Assembly: GCA_022793375.1 (NCBI GenBank)
Contig: JAAWCS010000019.1
Location: 1 to 42,909, forward strand
Source of the DNA: Lachnospiraceae bacterium
Lineage (GTDB): Bacteria > Bacillota > Clostridia > Lachnospirales > Lachnospiraceae
Direction of reading: 5' to 3'
Length of the DNA stretch: 42,909 nt
The notes beneath the pieces are model-generated. The model was not told the origin of the DNA. It ran no database searches and worked only from the letters and a program-made list of their open reading frames with translations. Numbering within the stretch: the first letter of the stretch is position 1; each line of letters begins with the position of its first letter. The translations under genes and the position numbers were made by a program. Of this stretch, positions 8,282 through 16,336 are shown piece by piece.

Positions 8282-10288
8282 ATGGCAAAACGGATTTCTC
8301 GACGCGATTTTCTAAAAGGCAGTATGGCCGGTGTTGCCGGTCTGGCGGCCACCGGTTTATTGGGCTGTGCTTCCGGCGCAGATACGACGACAGCCGCTCC
8401 GGCGACAACCGCCGCGGAGACAAAAGCGCCTGAAACACAGGCTCCTGAGACACAAGCCCCCGAAGTTCCTGCCGCTGCCTTTGACAAGGAAGTGGATTTC
8501 CTGATTGTTGGCTACGGCCTGGCCGGCGAAGCCGCCGCACTGGAAGCCAACGACATCGATCCGGAGGCTTCGATCTGCATCTTGGAAAAGATGCCCGAGG
8601 AGGGTGCCGGCGGCAACTCGATTGCTTCCGGGCAGACGGTCATCCTCCCTGCTCCCGACGATCTGGATACTTTCAAACGTTACCTGACCGCCTGCAGCAA
8701 TCCGAATCCGATCGCCGATGAATATCTGGATTTCCTGGCAGAGGAATTTGCCGGGCAGGGCGGCTGGATCCAGGCAACGGTCGCTGCCGTAGACTATGAA
8801 CTGGGCTACGTCGGCGGCGGCCCGATCAGCTGGGGTTCGCTGGTAACCGAGTTTCCCGATCTGGACGGCGCCAGCTTCAAGGGCTGCTCCGGCCATGTAA
8901 GGAAAACCGGCAGCACCTTTGAATACGGCGGCGTATGGCGCGGCTTTGACCTTGCCGTGCGGGCCCGCAAGAATATTGAGCTCTACTTCAATACCTCCTT
9001 TATTTCGCTGATCCAGGACGAAAGCGGCGCGGTACTCGGCGTAACGGCTCTTGACAAAAACGGCAGCGAGCTTCGTATCAAGGCGGCCAAGGGCGTACTG
9101 CTGGCCTGCGGCGGCTTTGAAAACAACCTGCAGATGCAGCGCGATTTCCACGGCATGGACATGGTTTACACCGGCGGCACGCCCGGCAATACCGGCGACG
9201 CGATCCAGGTCCTGATGGCAGCCGGCGCTAAAATGTGGCATATGAACAACCAGACCCAGTCCGGCGGTTTTTGGCTGGGCATCAAGGTCCCGGATTACGA
9301 AGCCGTATTCATGCGCAACTTCTCGATGGCCGGCACCTCCTGGCTGGAAGTAGCTGCCGACGACCAGCGTTTTTACAACGAAGCCGGCGCTTACCACCGC
9401 CAGCACATGAAATATAAAGAATACGGCCACTATGTGGACCTTCCGCACGACCGTGCACTGCCTGTCCATCTGATTTTTGATGAAAAGACCCGCACCGCCG
9501 GTGCAATCGTCACCAAATGGCTCAGCTGGCCGATCACGACGGAAGGATATGTCTGGTCTGACGACAACAGCGCCGAGATCGAAAAAGGCTGGATCGTCAA
9601 AGCCGATACGATCGAGGAACTGGCCGAAAAGCTGGGGCGCGATCCCGAAGCCCTCAAGGCAACCGTTGACCGCTACAATCAGATGGCTTCTTCACAGAAC
9701 GACACCGACTTCGACCGCAACCCTGAAACCATGAGCCCTCTGGATACCGCGCCTTTCTACGCCGTAGGCATTGCGCCGGCGCTCGTCGCCACCACCGGCG
9801 GCGCAGAACGCAATACAAAGGCTCAGGTACTCAAATGGAACGGTGAGCCGATCCCCAACCTGTACGAAGCCGGCGAGCTTGGTTCCTTCGTATCCAACCT
9901 CTACCAAAACGGCGTCTTTCTGGCCGAAGCGATTGCCACCGGGCGCGCGGCCGCTGATACCGCATTTGGCGGACGCTCCCAGGTCACGGCCGATCTGCTG
10001 ATGCAGAAGGAGGAATACGATATCGCCGGCAAGGAGGACGGCAGCTATGAACAGCTGATTAAAGGCAACCACGGCGAGTACACGCTGCAGGTAGACGTAT
10101 CCGGCGGCCAGATCACCGGACTTGATATTATCAACGGACGCGACAATATGTTTATGGACGATACACAGCTGGAGACCTTCTTCAACGAAGTAATAAGCGG
10201 CCAGACGGTTGAGGTAGATGCCATTACCGGCGCAACGCTTGACTCCAACAACCTGATCGACGCGTTAAAGTCGCTGTTCAAAAAATAA
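8282..10288 (+). CDS. Tat-exported flavoprotein reductase with covalent-FMN domain (fumarate/urocanate reductase family)
   Basis: A 668-residue exported reductase. Residues 1-29 form a Tat lipoprotein signal (SRRDFLK, then a hydrophobic stretch and lipobox LLGC, Cys29). A Thr/Ala/Pro/Glu-rich linker follows, then an FAD-binding reductase domain starting at FLIVGYGLAG (73-82) and closing with the usual NLYEAGELGS...NLYQNG pattern. The C-terminus (about 595-668) is an FMN-binding domain with DAITGAT at 646-652, the motif whose last Thr receives FMN from ApbE. Electrons probably enter through FMN and reduce an unsaturated carboxylate or similar acceptor outside the membrane; the substrate is unknown. 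No apbE or electron-supply complex is in the window. Confidence 0.9.
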   Translation: MAKRISRRDFLKGSMAGVAGLAATGLLGCASGADTTTAAPATTAAETKAPETQAPETQAPEVPAAAFDKEVDFLIVGYGLAGEAAALEANDIDPEASICILEKMPEEGAGGNSIASGQTVILPAPDDLDTFKRYLTACSNPNPIADEYLDFLAEEFAGQGGWIQATVAAVDYELGYVGGGPISWGSLVTEFPDLDGASFKGCSGHVRKTGSTFEYGGVWRGFDLAVRARKNIELYFNTSFISLIQDESGAVLGVTALDKNGSELRIKAAKGVLLACGGFENNLQMQRDFHGMDMVYTGGTPGNTGDAIQVLMAAGAKMWHMNNQTQSGGFWLGIKVPDYEAVFMRNFSMAGTSWLEVAADDQRFYNEAGAYHRQHMKYKEYGHYVDLPHDRALPVHLIFDEKTRTAGAIVTKWLSWPITTEGYVWSDDNSAEIEKGWIVKADTIEELAEKLGRDPEALKATVDRYNQMASSQNDTDFDRNPETMSPLDTAPFYAVGIAPALVATTGGAERNTKAQVLKWNGEPIPNLYEAGELGSFVSNLYQNGVFLAEAIATGRAAADTAFGGRSQVTADLLMQKEEYDIAGKEDGSYEQLIKGNHGEYTLQVDVSGGQITGLDIINGRDNMFMDDTQLETFFNEVISGQTVEVDAITGATLDSNNLIDALKSLFKK

Positions 10289-10318
10289 GCCCCCTCTGAT
10301 TTTACATAATATATGGCG

Positions 10319-10353
10319 AAAGCCCCCTGTGTTTTTGGCACACAGGGGGCTTT
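10319..10353. terminator. bidirectional terminator
   Basis: A perfect 14-bp stem (10319-10332 with 10340-10353) around a 7-base loop between the convergent reductase and EIIA genes. Stem ends are A/T-rich, so it can end transcripts in both directions. Confidence 0.85.
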
Positions 10354-10361
10354 CCCCTGCC

Positions 10362-10832
10362 CTATTCGGGGAGAACCACTTCACCGGCTGTCACATCCTG
10401 CCCAAACTGGCTGATCTTTATTTCCCGATCATACCCGCCGGTAAATATGACCATGGTCGTCATATTCAGCCCTTTCCCTTCCATGAAGGCTTTGTCAAAG
10501 CGAATCACCGCTTCCCCGGCCTTTACCCGGCTGCCCGGCTTTGCCAGAACCGTAAAGCCCTCGCCGTTTAATTCCACCGTATCAAGGCCGATATGCACAA
10601 GCAACTCGATGCCGCTTTTGGTTTTCATGCCAAACGCGTGCTTCGTCTGTGCAACCATTACGATCTCGCCGCTCACCGGAGCCGCCACCGTATCGCCGCT
10701 CGGAATCACCGCAAAGCCGTCCCCCATCATTTTTTGGGAAAATACCGCGTCCGGCACCTCCTCAATCCGAATGCACTTGCCAGTCGCCGGCGCGGTCACC
10801 CCGCCGCTTTCTTTTTTCAGAAAACCAAACAT
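10362..10832 (-). CDS. PTS glucose-type EIIA protein
   Basis: A 156-residue stand-alone EIIA of the glucose family. The phospho-accepting His80 is in IELLVHIGLDTVEL and the helper His65 in TKHAFGMKTKSG, matching His90 and His75 of the E. coli protein. It receives phosphate from HPr and passes it to a glucose-type EIIB that is not in the window. The ATG at 10832 has AAGGAAGGGAG just ahead; the open frame continues upstream but through the leader RNA. The gene is preceded by an RNA antiterminator/terminator switch. Confidence 0.9.
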   Translation of the reverse strand: MFGFLKKESGGVTAPATGKCIRIEEVPDAVFSQKMMGDGFAVIPSGDTVAAPVSGEIVMVAQTKHAFGMKTKSGIELLVHIGLDTVELNGEGFTVLAKPGSRVKAGEAVIRFDKAFMEGKGLNMTTMVIFTGGYDREIKISQFGQDVTAGEVVLPE

Positions 10833-10910
10833 AATTTCTTCTCCCTTCCTTTGTCGTCCTGTGTTTTGAGGGCAATGTACCCGCCCTGGCAGGCTTACGC
10901 GCCCAAAACA

Positions 10911-10963
10911 GAAAAAACTCCCCAATCCATCCACCTCAATGTAAAAGGTAATGCCTCGAAGAG
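10911..10963 (-). terminator. leader terminator overlapping the antiterminator site
   Basis: On the minus strand CTCTTC (10958-10963) pairs with GGGGAG (10917-10922, with G-U pairs), followed immediately by six T residues (10911-10916). Between them CATTACCT pairs with AGGTGGATG with one bulged G. The 5' side of the outer stem lies inside the RAT-like element, so the two structures are mutually exclusive. Confidence 0.65.
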
Positions 10964-10972
10964 TTACAGCCC
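10947..10972 (-). promoter_or_regulatory. ribonucleic antiterminator (RAT-like) for a BglG/LicT/GlcT protein
   Basis: The minus-strand leader contains GGGCTGTAACT, a short loop, then GGCATTACC. This fits the RAT pattern of BglG-family antiterminators (GGnnTGTnACT ... GGCAnnACC). It lies about 25-50 bases after the probable transcription start and overlaps the leader terminator. A PTS-controlled antiterminator encoded elsewhere probably binds it to allow EIIA expression. Confidence 0.7.
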
Positions 10973-11002
10973 TTATTTGTTCCCTGTTCATTTGTTATCG
11001 CT

Positions 11003-11031
11003 ATGATAGCAAAGATGCATTTCTTTGTCAA
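11003..11031 (-). promoter_or_regulatory. promoter of the EIIA gene
   Basis: Minus strand TTGACA (11026-11031), 17-base spacer, TATCAT (11003-11008). The -35 box overlaps the stop codon of ogt. The leader is about 160 bases long and carries the antiterminator switch. Confidence 0.75.
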
Positions 11032-11573
11032 GCGTTTTGGACAGGCGCGCAGAAGATTCCCTCTGCGGCCTCGCCTGCGGTGGCGGCCTTTTCCATCGTC
11101 AAAAGCCATACCTTGCGCTCCATTCCTCCGGCATAGCCTGTGAGGCTTCCGTTTGCGCCGATCACCCTGTGGCAGGGGATCATCAGAGAAATGGCATTAT
11201 GCCCCACCGCGCCGCCAACGGCCCGCGCGGACATTTTCGCAAATCCCTTGTGCGCGGCCATTTTTTCCGCAATCCTGCCGTATGTCGTTGTCTGCCCAAA
11301 GGGGATTGTCAATAGGATTTCCCACACCGCTTTGCGAAACGCAGTTGTTTCCATTCTAAGCGGCGGCGTAAAATCCGGCGCCTGGCCGCTGAAATAGAGG
11401 TCGAGCCACCGTCTCGCTTCCGCAAAAACAGGAAGCTCCTTGTTCTCATATGTCTGCGGCAGCCCGGCGCCAAAATATTTCTGGCCGTCAAACCACAGGC
11501 CGGTAATTTCATCGCCGCTGCCGGAAATCGTAATGCCGCCCAGGGGCGACTGGTACTGTCCGATGTAGGTCAT
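11028..11573 (-). CDS. ogt: methylated-DNA-[protein]-cysteine S-methyltransferase
   Basis: A 181-residue DNA repair protein that moves O6-methyl groups from guanine to its own cysteine. The active site is Cys134 in MIPCHRVIGANG, preceded by RAVGGAVGHNAIS, and the helix-turn-helix region PFGQTTTYGRIA is present. Length matches stand-alone Ogt proteins. The start lies 5 bases after the MerR stop and its ribosome site GAGGT is inside the end of that gene, so the two are cotranscribed. Confidence 0.93.
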   Translation of the reverse strand: MTYIGQYQSPLGGITISGSGDEITGLWFDGQKYFGAGLPQTYENKELPVFAEARRWLDLYFSGQAPDFTPPLRMETTAFRKAVWEILLTIPFGQTTTYGRIAEKMAAHKGFAKMSARAVGGAVGHNAISLMIPCHRVIGANGSLTGYAGGMERKVWLLTMEKAATAGEAAEGIFCAPVQNA

Positions 11574-11578
11574 ACTGC

Positions 11579-12418
11579 TTATACCTCAAGTGGAATGATT
11601 ATCACTTCGCTGACATAATTTTCGTCGCCGGCCAGCGAGATAAAACTTTGAGCCACGTAAATATCTCCCCTTGGAATAAAGTGATGATCCCGGCATAGCC
11701 GGATCGGCTCTTTTAGACGAGCAGCGTTGTTTTCCTTCTCGTCTGCCGAAGGATGTGTTATAATACGCTCCCGATGATAATTAAGACACTGTCCCGGAAC
11801 AACTTCCCGCACCGCCCGGTTGAGAAGCAGGCCCAGCTTCTCGGCATGTTTCTTGTTGATCATCAATCCGCCGTAACAGCCTTTTACATTGTCCCCGGCG
11901 GAGACCTTTTCGTCCTCTTCCCACTCAATGCGCTGACATGTAAGTATCATGGGAAGAAATTGATTCCAATGCTTTATCACCTGGCAACAGTCTTCATCCT
12001 CATAAAAGATACCATTTTGGGAGTGTTCCATATAAAAAAACGGCGGGACTTCCTCGATTCTCCATTTGCCATCTTGATCGCGGCCCAGTCCTTCGCGCTC
12101 CAACGCCTTTAGATGCTTCACAATCTCGCTGTCATAGCGAATGCGGGCTTCAATCTCTTCGCGTTTTCCGGCATAAAGCGCCTCAATATCCAAATCCCGG
12201 GAATGGTTCAAAAGACCAGCAATCTCCCGACTGTCAAACCCCAGGCTTTGCAGGCGCAGACATTGCAAAACCTGGAATGCCTGAGAATAGGAATAATAGC
12301 GGTATCCGCTTTCTGATACCTCCGGCCGCAGAATGCCGTCCTGCTCATGATGCTTTAAGAACCCGATACTAACTCCCAGGTTTTTTGCGAATTCTCCGAT
12401 TCGATACTTCTTTTCCAT
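11579..12418 (-). CDS. MerR family transcriptional regulator with effector domain
   Basis: A 279-residue regulator. Residues 1-70 are a MerR winged helix (YRIGEFAKNLGVSIGFLKHHEQDGIL...GYRYYSYSQ), followed by a helical linker and a C-terminal region of about 170 residues that could be a ligand-binding domain. The HHEQDGIL motif replaces the usual YYD/YYE wing residues. A GGGGGA ribosome site precedes the ATG at 12418. It is divergent from the flavoprotein reductase at 12627 and cotranscribed with ogt, so it may control either or both. Confidence 0.85.
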   Translation of the reverse strand: MEKKYRIGEFAKNLGVSIGFLKHHEQDGILRPEVSESGYRYYSYSQAFQVLQCLRLQSLGFDSREIAGLLNHSRDLDIEALYAGKREEIEARIRYDSEIVKHLKALEREGLGRDQDGKWRIEEVPPFFYMEHSQNGIFYEDEDCCQVIKHWNQFLPMILTCQRIEWEEDEKVSAGDNVKGCYGGLMINKKHAEKLGLLLNRAVREVVPGQCLNYHRERIITHPSADEKENNAARLKEPIRLCRDHHFIPRGDIYVAQSFISLAGDENYVSEVIIIPLEV

Positions 12419-12439
12419 TGGATCCCCCAGCCATATTTA

Positions 12440-12455
12440 GATAATATAAGTTATC
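12440..12455. promoter_or_regulatory. candidate MerR operator palindrome
   Basis: GATAATATAAGTTATC has 5-base inverted arms (GATAA/TTATC) around a TATA-like centre just upstream of the merR start. The overlap of a dyad with a -10-like sequence is what MerR regulators use. Binding is inferred. Confidence 0.4.
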
Positions 12456-12626
12456 GTACAATATTTTGTGGTTTTTGACCAGCATTTTTGATTATAAAAA
12501 TAAGATTTTATAAAAAACGACACAGGTTTTTCACACAAAAAAGCAACTTCCTCCTTGACTCGACACCTGCTTACGGCCCTAGAATGAAGCCAGCTATTTT
12601 GCCAAAGTATAAGGAGGAAAATCACG

Positions 12627-14489
12627 ATGAATCTGACAAGAAGAGACTTTATGAAATCCGCGGCGGCCAGCGCGGCAGGTTTGGCCTTGACGGGGCTGCT
12701 AGGAGGCTGCGCTGCCAGTGATGTAAGCACAGCCGCCGAAACGTCCGCAGACACTACTACCGCGTCTGCGCAGACCATGGCGGAAACCACTGCTTCCATA
12801 GCGGAAACTACTGCTTCCGCGGCGGAGGAAAATCCTGTAAATCCGGGCGCCGGCCCTGTCACCCAGATTACGGAAACGGTATATTCCTCCGCATCGTGGC
12901 GCATCAAGCCGGAGCCGATTGCCCAGTCCGAAATAACTGAAACGTATGACGCAGATGTCTGTGTGGTCGGCCTGGGTCACGCCGGCGCTGCTGCCGCCGT
13001 GCATGTCGCAGAGTGCGGGTACTCGGTGATCGGACTGGAAAAGCAGCTTCAGGATACGTTCCGGACGACCGGCAATGATATGGGTCATATCAATTCCAAG
13101 GTATCGGAATCCGTGGGCGGAGGATCCGGCTATGACCCCATCGAATGGTACAATAACTGGATGCTGAATACGGCGAATGCGGCCAATCCCACCCTGGCCA
13201 TGAAATTTGCCCAAAACAGCGGCGAGGCCATCGACTGGTGGTATGAAAAAACGAATGGCGAGACCGAAGCCAAACTGGTATTTGCACCGGCCAACGAGGA
13301 GCGTCCTCACATCCTGACAGAAGTCGGTCCGTTCCATTTTTACTGCAGTTCCGTTAATTTTAATGACACCTTCAGTGTTTTAAACTGCAAGGAAACCATC
13401 GAGTCCGACAACGCGGACAGTAAGTTTTTGTTCGGTTATGCAGGAGCCAAGCTTTTACAGGACGCCGACGGCGCCGTGACCGGCGTAGTGGCCTATAACG
13501 TAGAATCCGGCGAATACATCCAGATCAATGCCAGGGCCGTGGTGCTGGCCACCGGCGGCTTTGGAGGCAATCAGGAGATGGCCAACGATCTGTTGGTCGA
13601 TCTGAAATATAGCCTGCAGCCCAATGACGCCTTTAACGCCATGGGTATGGACCGCAGCGGCGATGGCATCCAGATGGGCTATTGGGTCGGCGGACGCTTA
13701 GAACAAAATCCTGCCACCATGGACGGCAGAGCCAGCTGGCAGACCAGCTCTCCTGCTCTGGTGCCCATGCTGTCCCATCCGCAGGGCATTCATCTGGATT
13801 ATACCGGACGCCGCTTTTATAATGAATATTGGGGTCCCATCGAGATGCGTTCCCGCCCGCTGGCAAGCCGCAACAGGGATCTGTTCTATGCTGTGTTTGA
13901 CGACAATCTGACCGATTACATGCAATACGTTCCTGCCTCCCACGGTACCACAAATCCCACAGCCGAAACCCTGTCCGAAGTCCGCGCGATCATGGATGCC
14001 GCCTATGCTGTCAAAGGCACCGGGTACGCCGACGAGGCCAGCAAGTCCGTCTGGTATGCCGGTGACAGCATTGAAGAAATCGTGAGCGCCATGGGGCTTT
14101 CCGACAAGGTAGCCGCCAATATCGTCGCCAGCGTAAACAGCTGGAACCAGTGTGTTACTGCCGACATGGATAACCAGTATGGCCGGGAGGCGAAGTTCTT
14201 GTTTCCCATCGAAAAGGGTCCTTTTTACATTCAGGTCAATGAAAACAATGTAGTTCTTGGTAATTTTTTGGTTACTCTCGGCGGACTGCTTGTGGACGGA
14301 GACCAAAGAGTTTTAGGCGAAAACTGGATGCCGATTAACGGTCTCTTCGCAACCGGAAATACTACCGGCGGACGTTTTGGATGGGATTATTTTAGTCCCA
14401 GCTATGGAGTATCCGTAGGAATGGCTGTGACCTTAGGCAGAGAATGCGGAAAATCCGTCGCACAGATGCTGGAGGGCGAGCTTGTCTAA
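12627..14489 (+). CDS. Tat-exported FAD-dependent reductase (fumarate reductase-like), no FMN domain
   Basis: A 620-residue exported flavoprotein. The signal is LTRRDFMK plus a hydrophobic stretch and lipobox LLGGC (Cys28), then a Thr/Ala/Glu-rich linker. The FAD domain starts at VCVVGLGHAG (111-120) and ends in the GLFATGNTTGGRFGWDYFSPSYG pattern of the succinate dehydrogenase/fumarate reductase flavoprotein family. There is no C-terminal FMN-binding domain or haem motif, so its electron donor must be a separate protein. AAGGAGG precedes the ATG. The stop overlaps the start of the HemW-like gene by one base, coupling the two. Substrate unknown. Confidence 0.88.
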   Translation: MNLTRRDFMKSAAASAAGLALTGLLGGCAASDVSTAAETSADTTTASAQTMAETTASIAETTASAAEENPVNPGAGPVTQITETVYSSASWRIKPEPIAQSEITETYDADVCVVGLGHAGAAAAVHVAECGYSVIGLEKQLQDTFRTTGNDMGHINSKVSESVGGGSGYDPIEWYNNWMLNTANAANPTLAMKFAQNSGEAIDWWYEKTNGETEAKLVFAPANEERPHILTEVGPFHFYCSSVNFNDTFSVLNCKETIESDNADSKFLFGYAGAKLLQDADGAVTGVVAYNVESGEYIQINARAVVLATGGFGGNQEMANDLLVDLKYSLQPNDAFNAMGMDRSGDGIQMGYWVGGRLEQNPATMDGRASWQTSSPALVPMLSHPQGIHLDYTGRRFYNEYWGPIEMRSRPLASRNRDLFYAVFDDNLTDYMQYVPASHGTTNPTAETLSEVRAIMDAAYAVKGTGYADEASKSVWYAGDSIEEIVSAMGLSDKVAANIVASVNSWNQCVTADMDNQYGREAKFLFPIEKGPFYIQVNENNVVLGNFLVTLGGLLVDGDQRVLGENWMPINGLFATGNTTGGRFGWDYFSPSYGVSVGMAVTLGRECGKSVAQMLEGELV

Positions 14490-15502
14490 TGGATGAGATC
14501 AAGCTGAATATCGAGATTCCCGTCTTTGGCTGGCAACCGAAAACGGGAATCCGGCATGCCTACGGTCAGGCATTATGCCGCGAACTTCAGGCCGCGGCCA
14601 AAGAACTGTCCGAATATACCATACCGATGCTCCATATTTCCCGTGCCGGCGAACTGGGATGCGGCGAGCTTGAACGCCTGCTGCTGGTTTTGCGTAAAAG
14701 CCTGGACCTTACTTCTGCCTGGAAAGTGGCCGATATTGCTCCGGAGCATATGAACACGGCTAATCTGACCGTTTTACGCAACTTCCGTGTTCATTGGTAC
14801 CGGATTGATTTCGGCGCATGGAACATTGTGGATTTCAAGGCCATGAAACGGCCATATGACTATAGCCTGTATTCGTCCATCAAGCAGCTGCTTCATTTTT
14901 ATGATATGCATAATTTCAGCGCGCTGTTGCTGTGCGGCCTTCCTAACCAAAAAACCATGTCGTTGCGGGACTCTCTAAACCGCGTACTAGAGACAGAGCC
15001 TGACGGTATCTGCCTGAAACCGGCACAGACAGCTCCGGTAGCTGTCACAGAAGAATTGCTGGCTTTTGGCCGGGAGTTTCTTGAGACGGCCGGCTATCGG
15101 CCGGAAACGGTTTATGATTATGTAAAAAGCGATCTAAACCGCCCGCCCCAGCCTGGCTTTTACTGGGGAGTCGGCTGCGGCGCCGTTTCCCGTATGGAAG
15201 ATGTTCTTTTGCAAAACACACCGGATCCGGATGCCTATCTCCAGGATTCGGATAATTTAGAGAAGCTCATCGTCTCCGCCGTCCGTCTAAATCCGGCCTG
15301 GCTTATGGAAGAATCTCTTCGACAGCAATTGCTGCTTCCCACCGGCGCCGACTCGCTTTTCTTTGAAAGAAAATATGGGATTCTTTTTGAAGAATATCGC
15401 CAACGCCTTTTGACAAGGGACCTGGCCAAGGAATGCCAGGATCGTCTGATCCTAACCCAAAAAGGGATTATCTGGCTCGCGGCCCTGACAGACAACAGGT
15501 GA
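14489..15502 (+). CDS. HemW/HemN-like protein lacking the radical-SAM cysteines
   Basis: A 337-residue protein that follows the HemN/HemW layout along its length: a barrel region with a IYGLPGQ-like segment (CGLPNQKTMSLRDSL, about residues 153-167), then the C-terminal HemN domain with GVGCGAVSRM in place of GLGPGAHSF and an ending like LTQKGIIWLAAL. The N-terminus reads IPVFGWQPKTG where the family has IPFCxxxCxxC, and the GGGTPS SAM-binding loop is replaced by SRAGELG, so neither the Fe-S cluster nor normal SAM binding is expected. Its ATG overlaps the reductase stop (TAATG). It may be a dedicated assembly or chaperone partner of that reductase; that role is inference. A simple unrelated fold cannot be excluded. 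Confidence 0.6.
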   Translation: MDEIKLNIEIPVFGWQPKTGIRHAYGQALCRELQAAAKELSEYTIPMLHISRAGELGCGELERLLLVLRKSLDLTSAWKVADIAPEHMNTANLTVLRNFRVHWYRIDFGAWNIVDFKAMKRPYDYSLYSSIKQLLHFYDMHNFSALLLCGLPNQKTMSLRDSLNRVLETEPDGICLKPAQTAPVAVTEELLAFGREFLETAGYRPETVYDYVKSDLNRPPQPGFYWGVGCGAVSRMEDVLLQNTPDPDAYLQDSDNLEKLIVSAVRLNPAWLMEESLRQQLLLPTGADSLFFERKYGILFEEYRQRLLTRDLAKECQDRLILTQKGIIWLAALTDNR

Positions 15503-15560
15503 TAAGAGACAGAAAAAGAGCGGGCCAGAACGGCCAGGAGTCCGGAGAGAATTCAGATCC

Positions 15561-15579
15561 CGGCTCCCAGCCGTTTTTT
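15561..15579 (+). terminator. terminator after the HemW-like gene
   Basis: CGGCT-ccc-AGCCG hairpin followed by six T residues, about 60 bases past the stop at 15502. Confidence 0.75.
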
Positions 15580-15657
15580 CTTGATTCTTTTGTTTTACAG
15601 AATCCTTCCGTTCCTTTCTGCTCCTTTCTGCTCCTTTTTGTGTGACACAGGCTGTCC

Positions 15658-16110
15658 TCACCTGTGAATATACATCCTGCTCGGTTCCGGCTCTCCCTCG
15701 CCCTGCACCATGCAAAAAAATTCCCATCCATAGCGCTCATAAAAAGAAGTGTGATCCGTCACAAGATATAAGGTATCTATCCCCTGCCTTTTCATATCCC
15801 TGCATACATGCTCCAGCAACGCGCCGGCAATCCCAAGACATCGCCGGTCTGCCTCCGTATACACGGCGCAGACATTGGGCGCTAAGTCTTTGCGGTCATG
15901 GAAATCGTTCTCAATCACTCCCAGGCCGCCGACCATCCGCCCGCCCTCCATCGCCACGTACCATGCCGGAACAGGGCCTTTCTTTGCCAGGCATTCCTCC
16001 ATGCTCTCTTTATAGGCGGCCAGGGGGATTCCCCATTTTTCATGAAACCACTGCGCCGCCTGCTCTTTTATTTCCGGCCTGTCTGTAAGCCGTATGATCC
16101 GATACGTCAT
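15658..16110 (-). CDS. GNAT family N-acetyltransferase
   Basis: A 150-residue acetyltransferase. The acetyl-CoA binding region reads VCAVYTEADRRCLGIAGALLEHV, a variant of the R/QxxGxG/A loop, followed by LYLVTDHTSFYERYGWEF, a typical GNAT motif B ending. The ATG at 16110 (MTYRIIRL) has GGAGG 11 bases ahead; the open frame continues 22 codons upstream without a ribosome site. Substrate unknown; proteins of this size often modify small amines, antibiotics or protein N-termini. It is a single-gene unit. Confidence 0.88.
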   Translation of the reverse strand: MTYRIIRLTDRPEIKEQAAQWFHEKWGIPLAAYKESMEECLAKKGPVPAWYVAMEGGRMVGGLGVIENDFHDRKDLAPNVCAVYTEADRRCLGIAGALLEHVCRDMKRQGIDTLYLVTDHTSFYERYGWEFFCMVQGEGEPEPSRMYIHR

Positions 16111-16264
16111 CTGTGCGTTTTCCTCCGATCGAAGTGCTGCATGCCTGCGCACTTTTTCCGTTTTTCTTAAAAACATTATACCAGATTTTGCATTTCCATG
16201 ACAATACGGTTTCCGCCGTTATTTTCTGTCGAAATCTTTCTTTGGCGCGCCCATTGTTTTATTA

Positions 16265-16293
16265 TTGCGATTCAAATTCCATTATGATATGAT
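16265..16293 (+). promoter_or_regulatory. promoter of the AAA-like/PD-(D/E)XK gene
   Basis: TTGCGA (16265-16270), 17-base spacer, TATGAT (16288-16293), followed by a short leader and GGAGGG (16324-16329). Confidence 0.6.
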
Positions 16294-16336
16294 TACTGTA
16301 AAATCAAAGAAAAAACGGACAGAGGAGGGTAAATCC

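Noticed and set aside
8357..9469. 370-codon minus frame inside the first reductase
   Set aside because: Shadow of a clear flavoprotein gene; no ribosome site and no domain.
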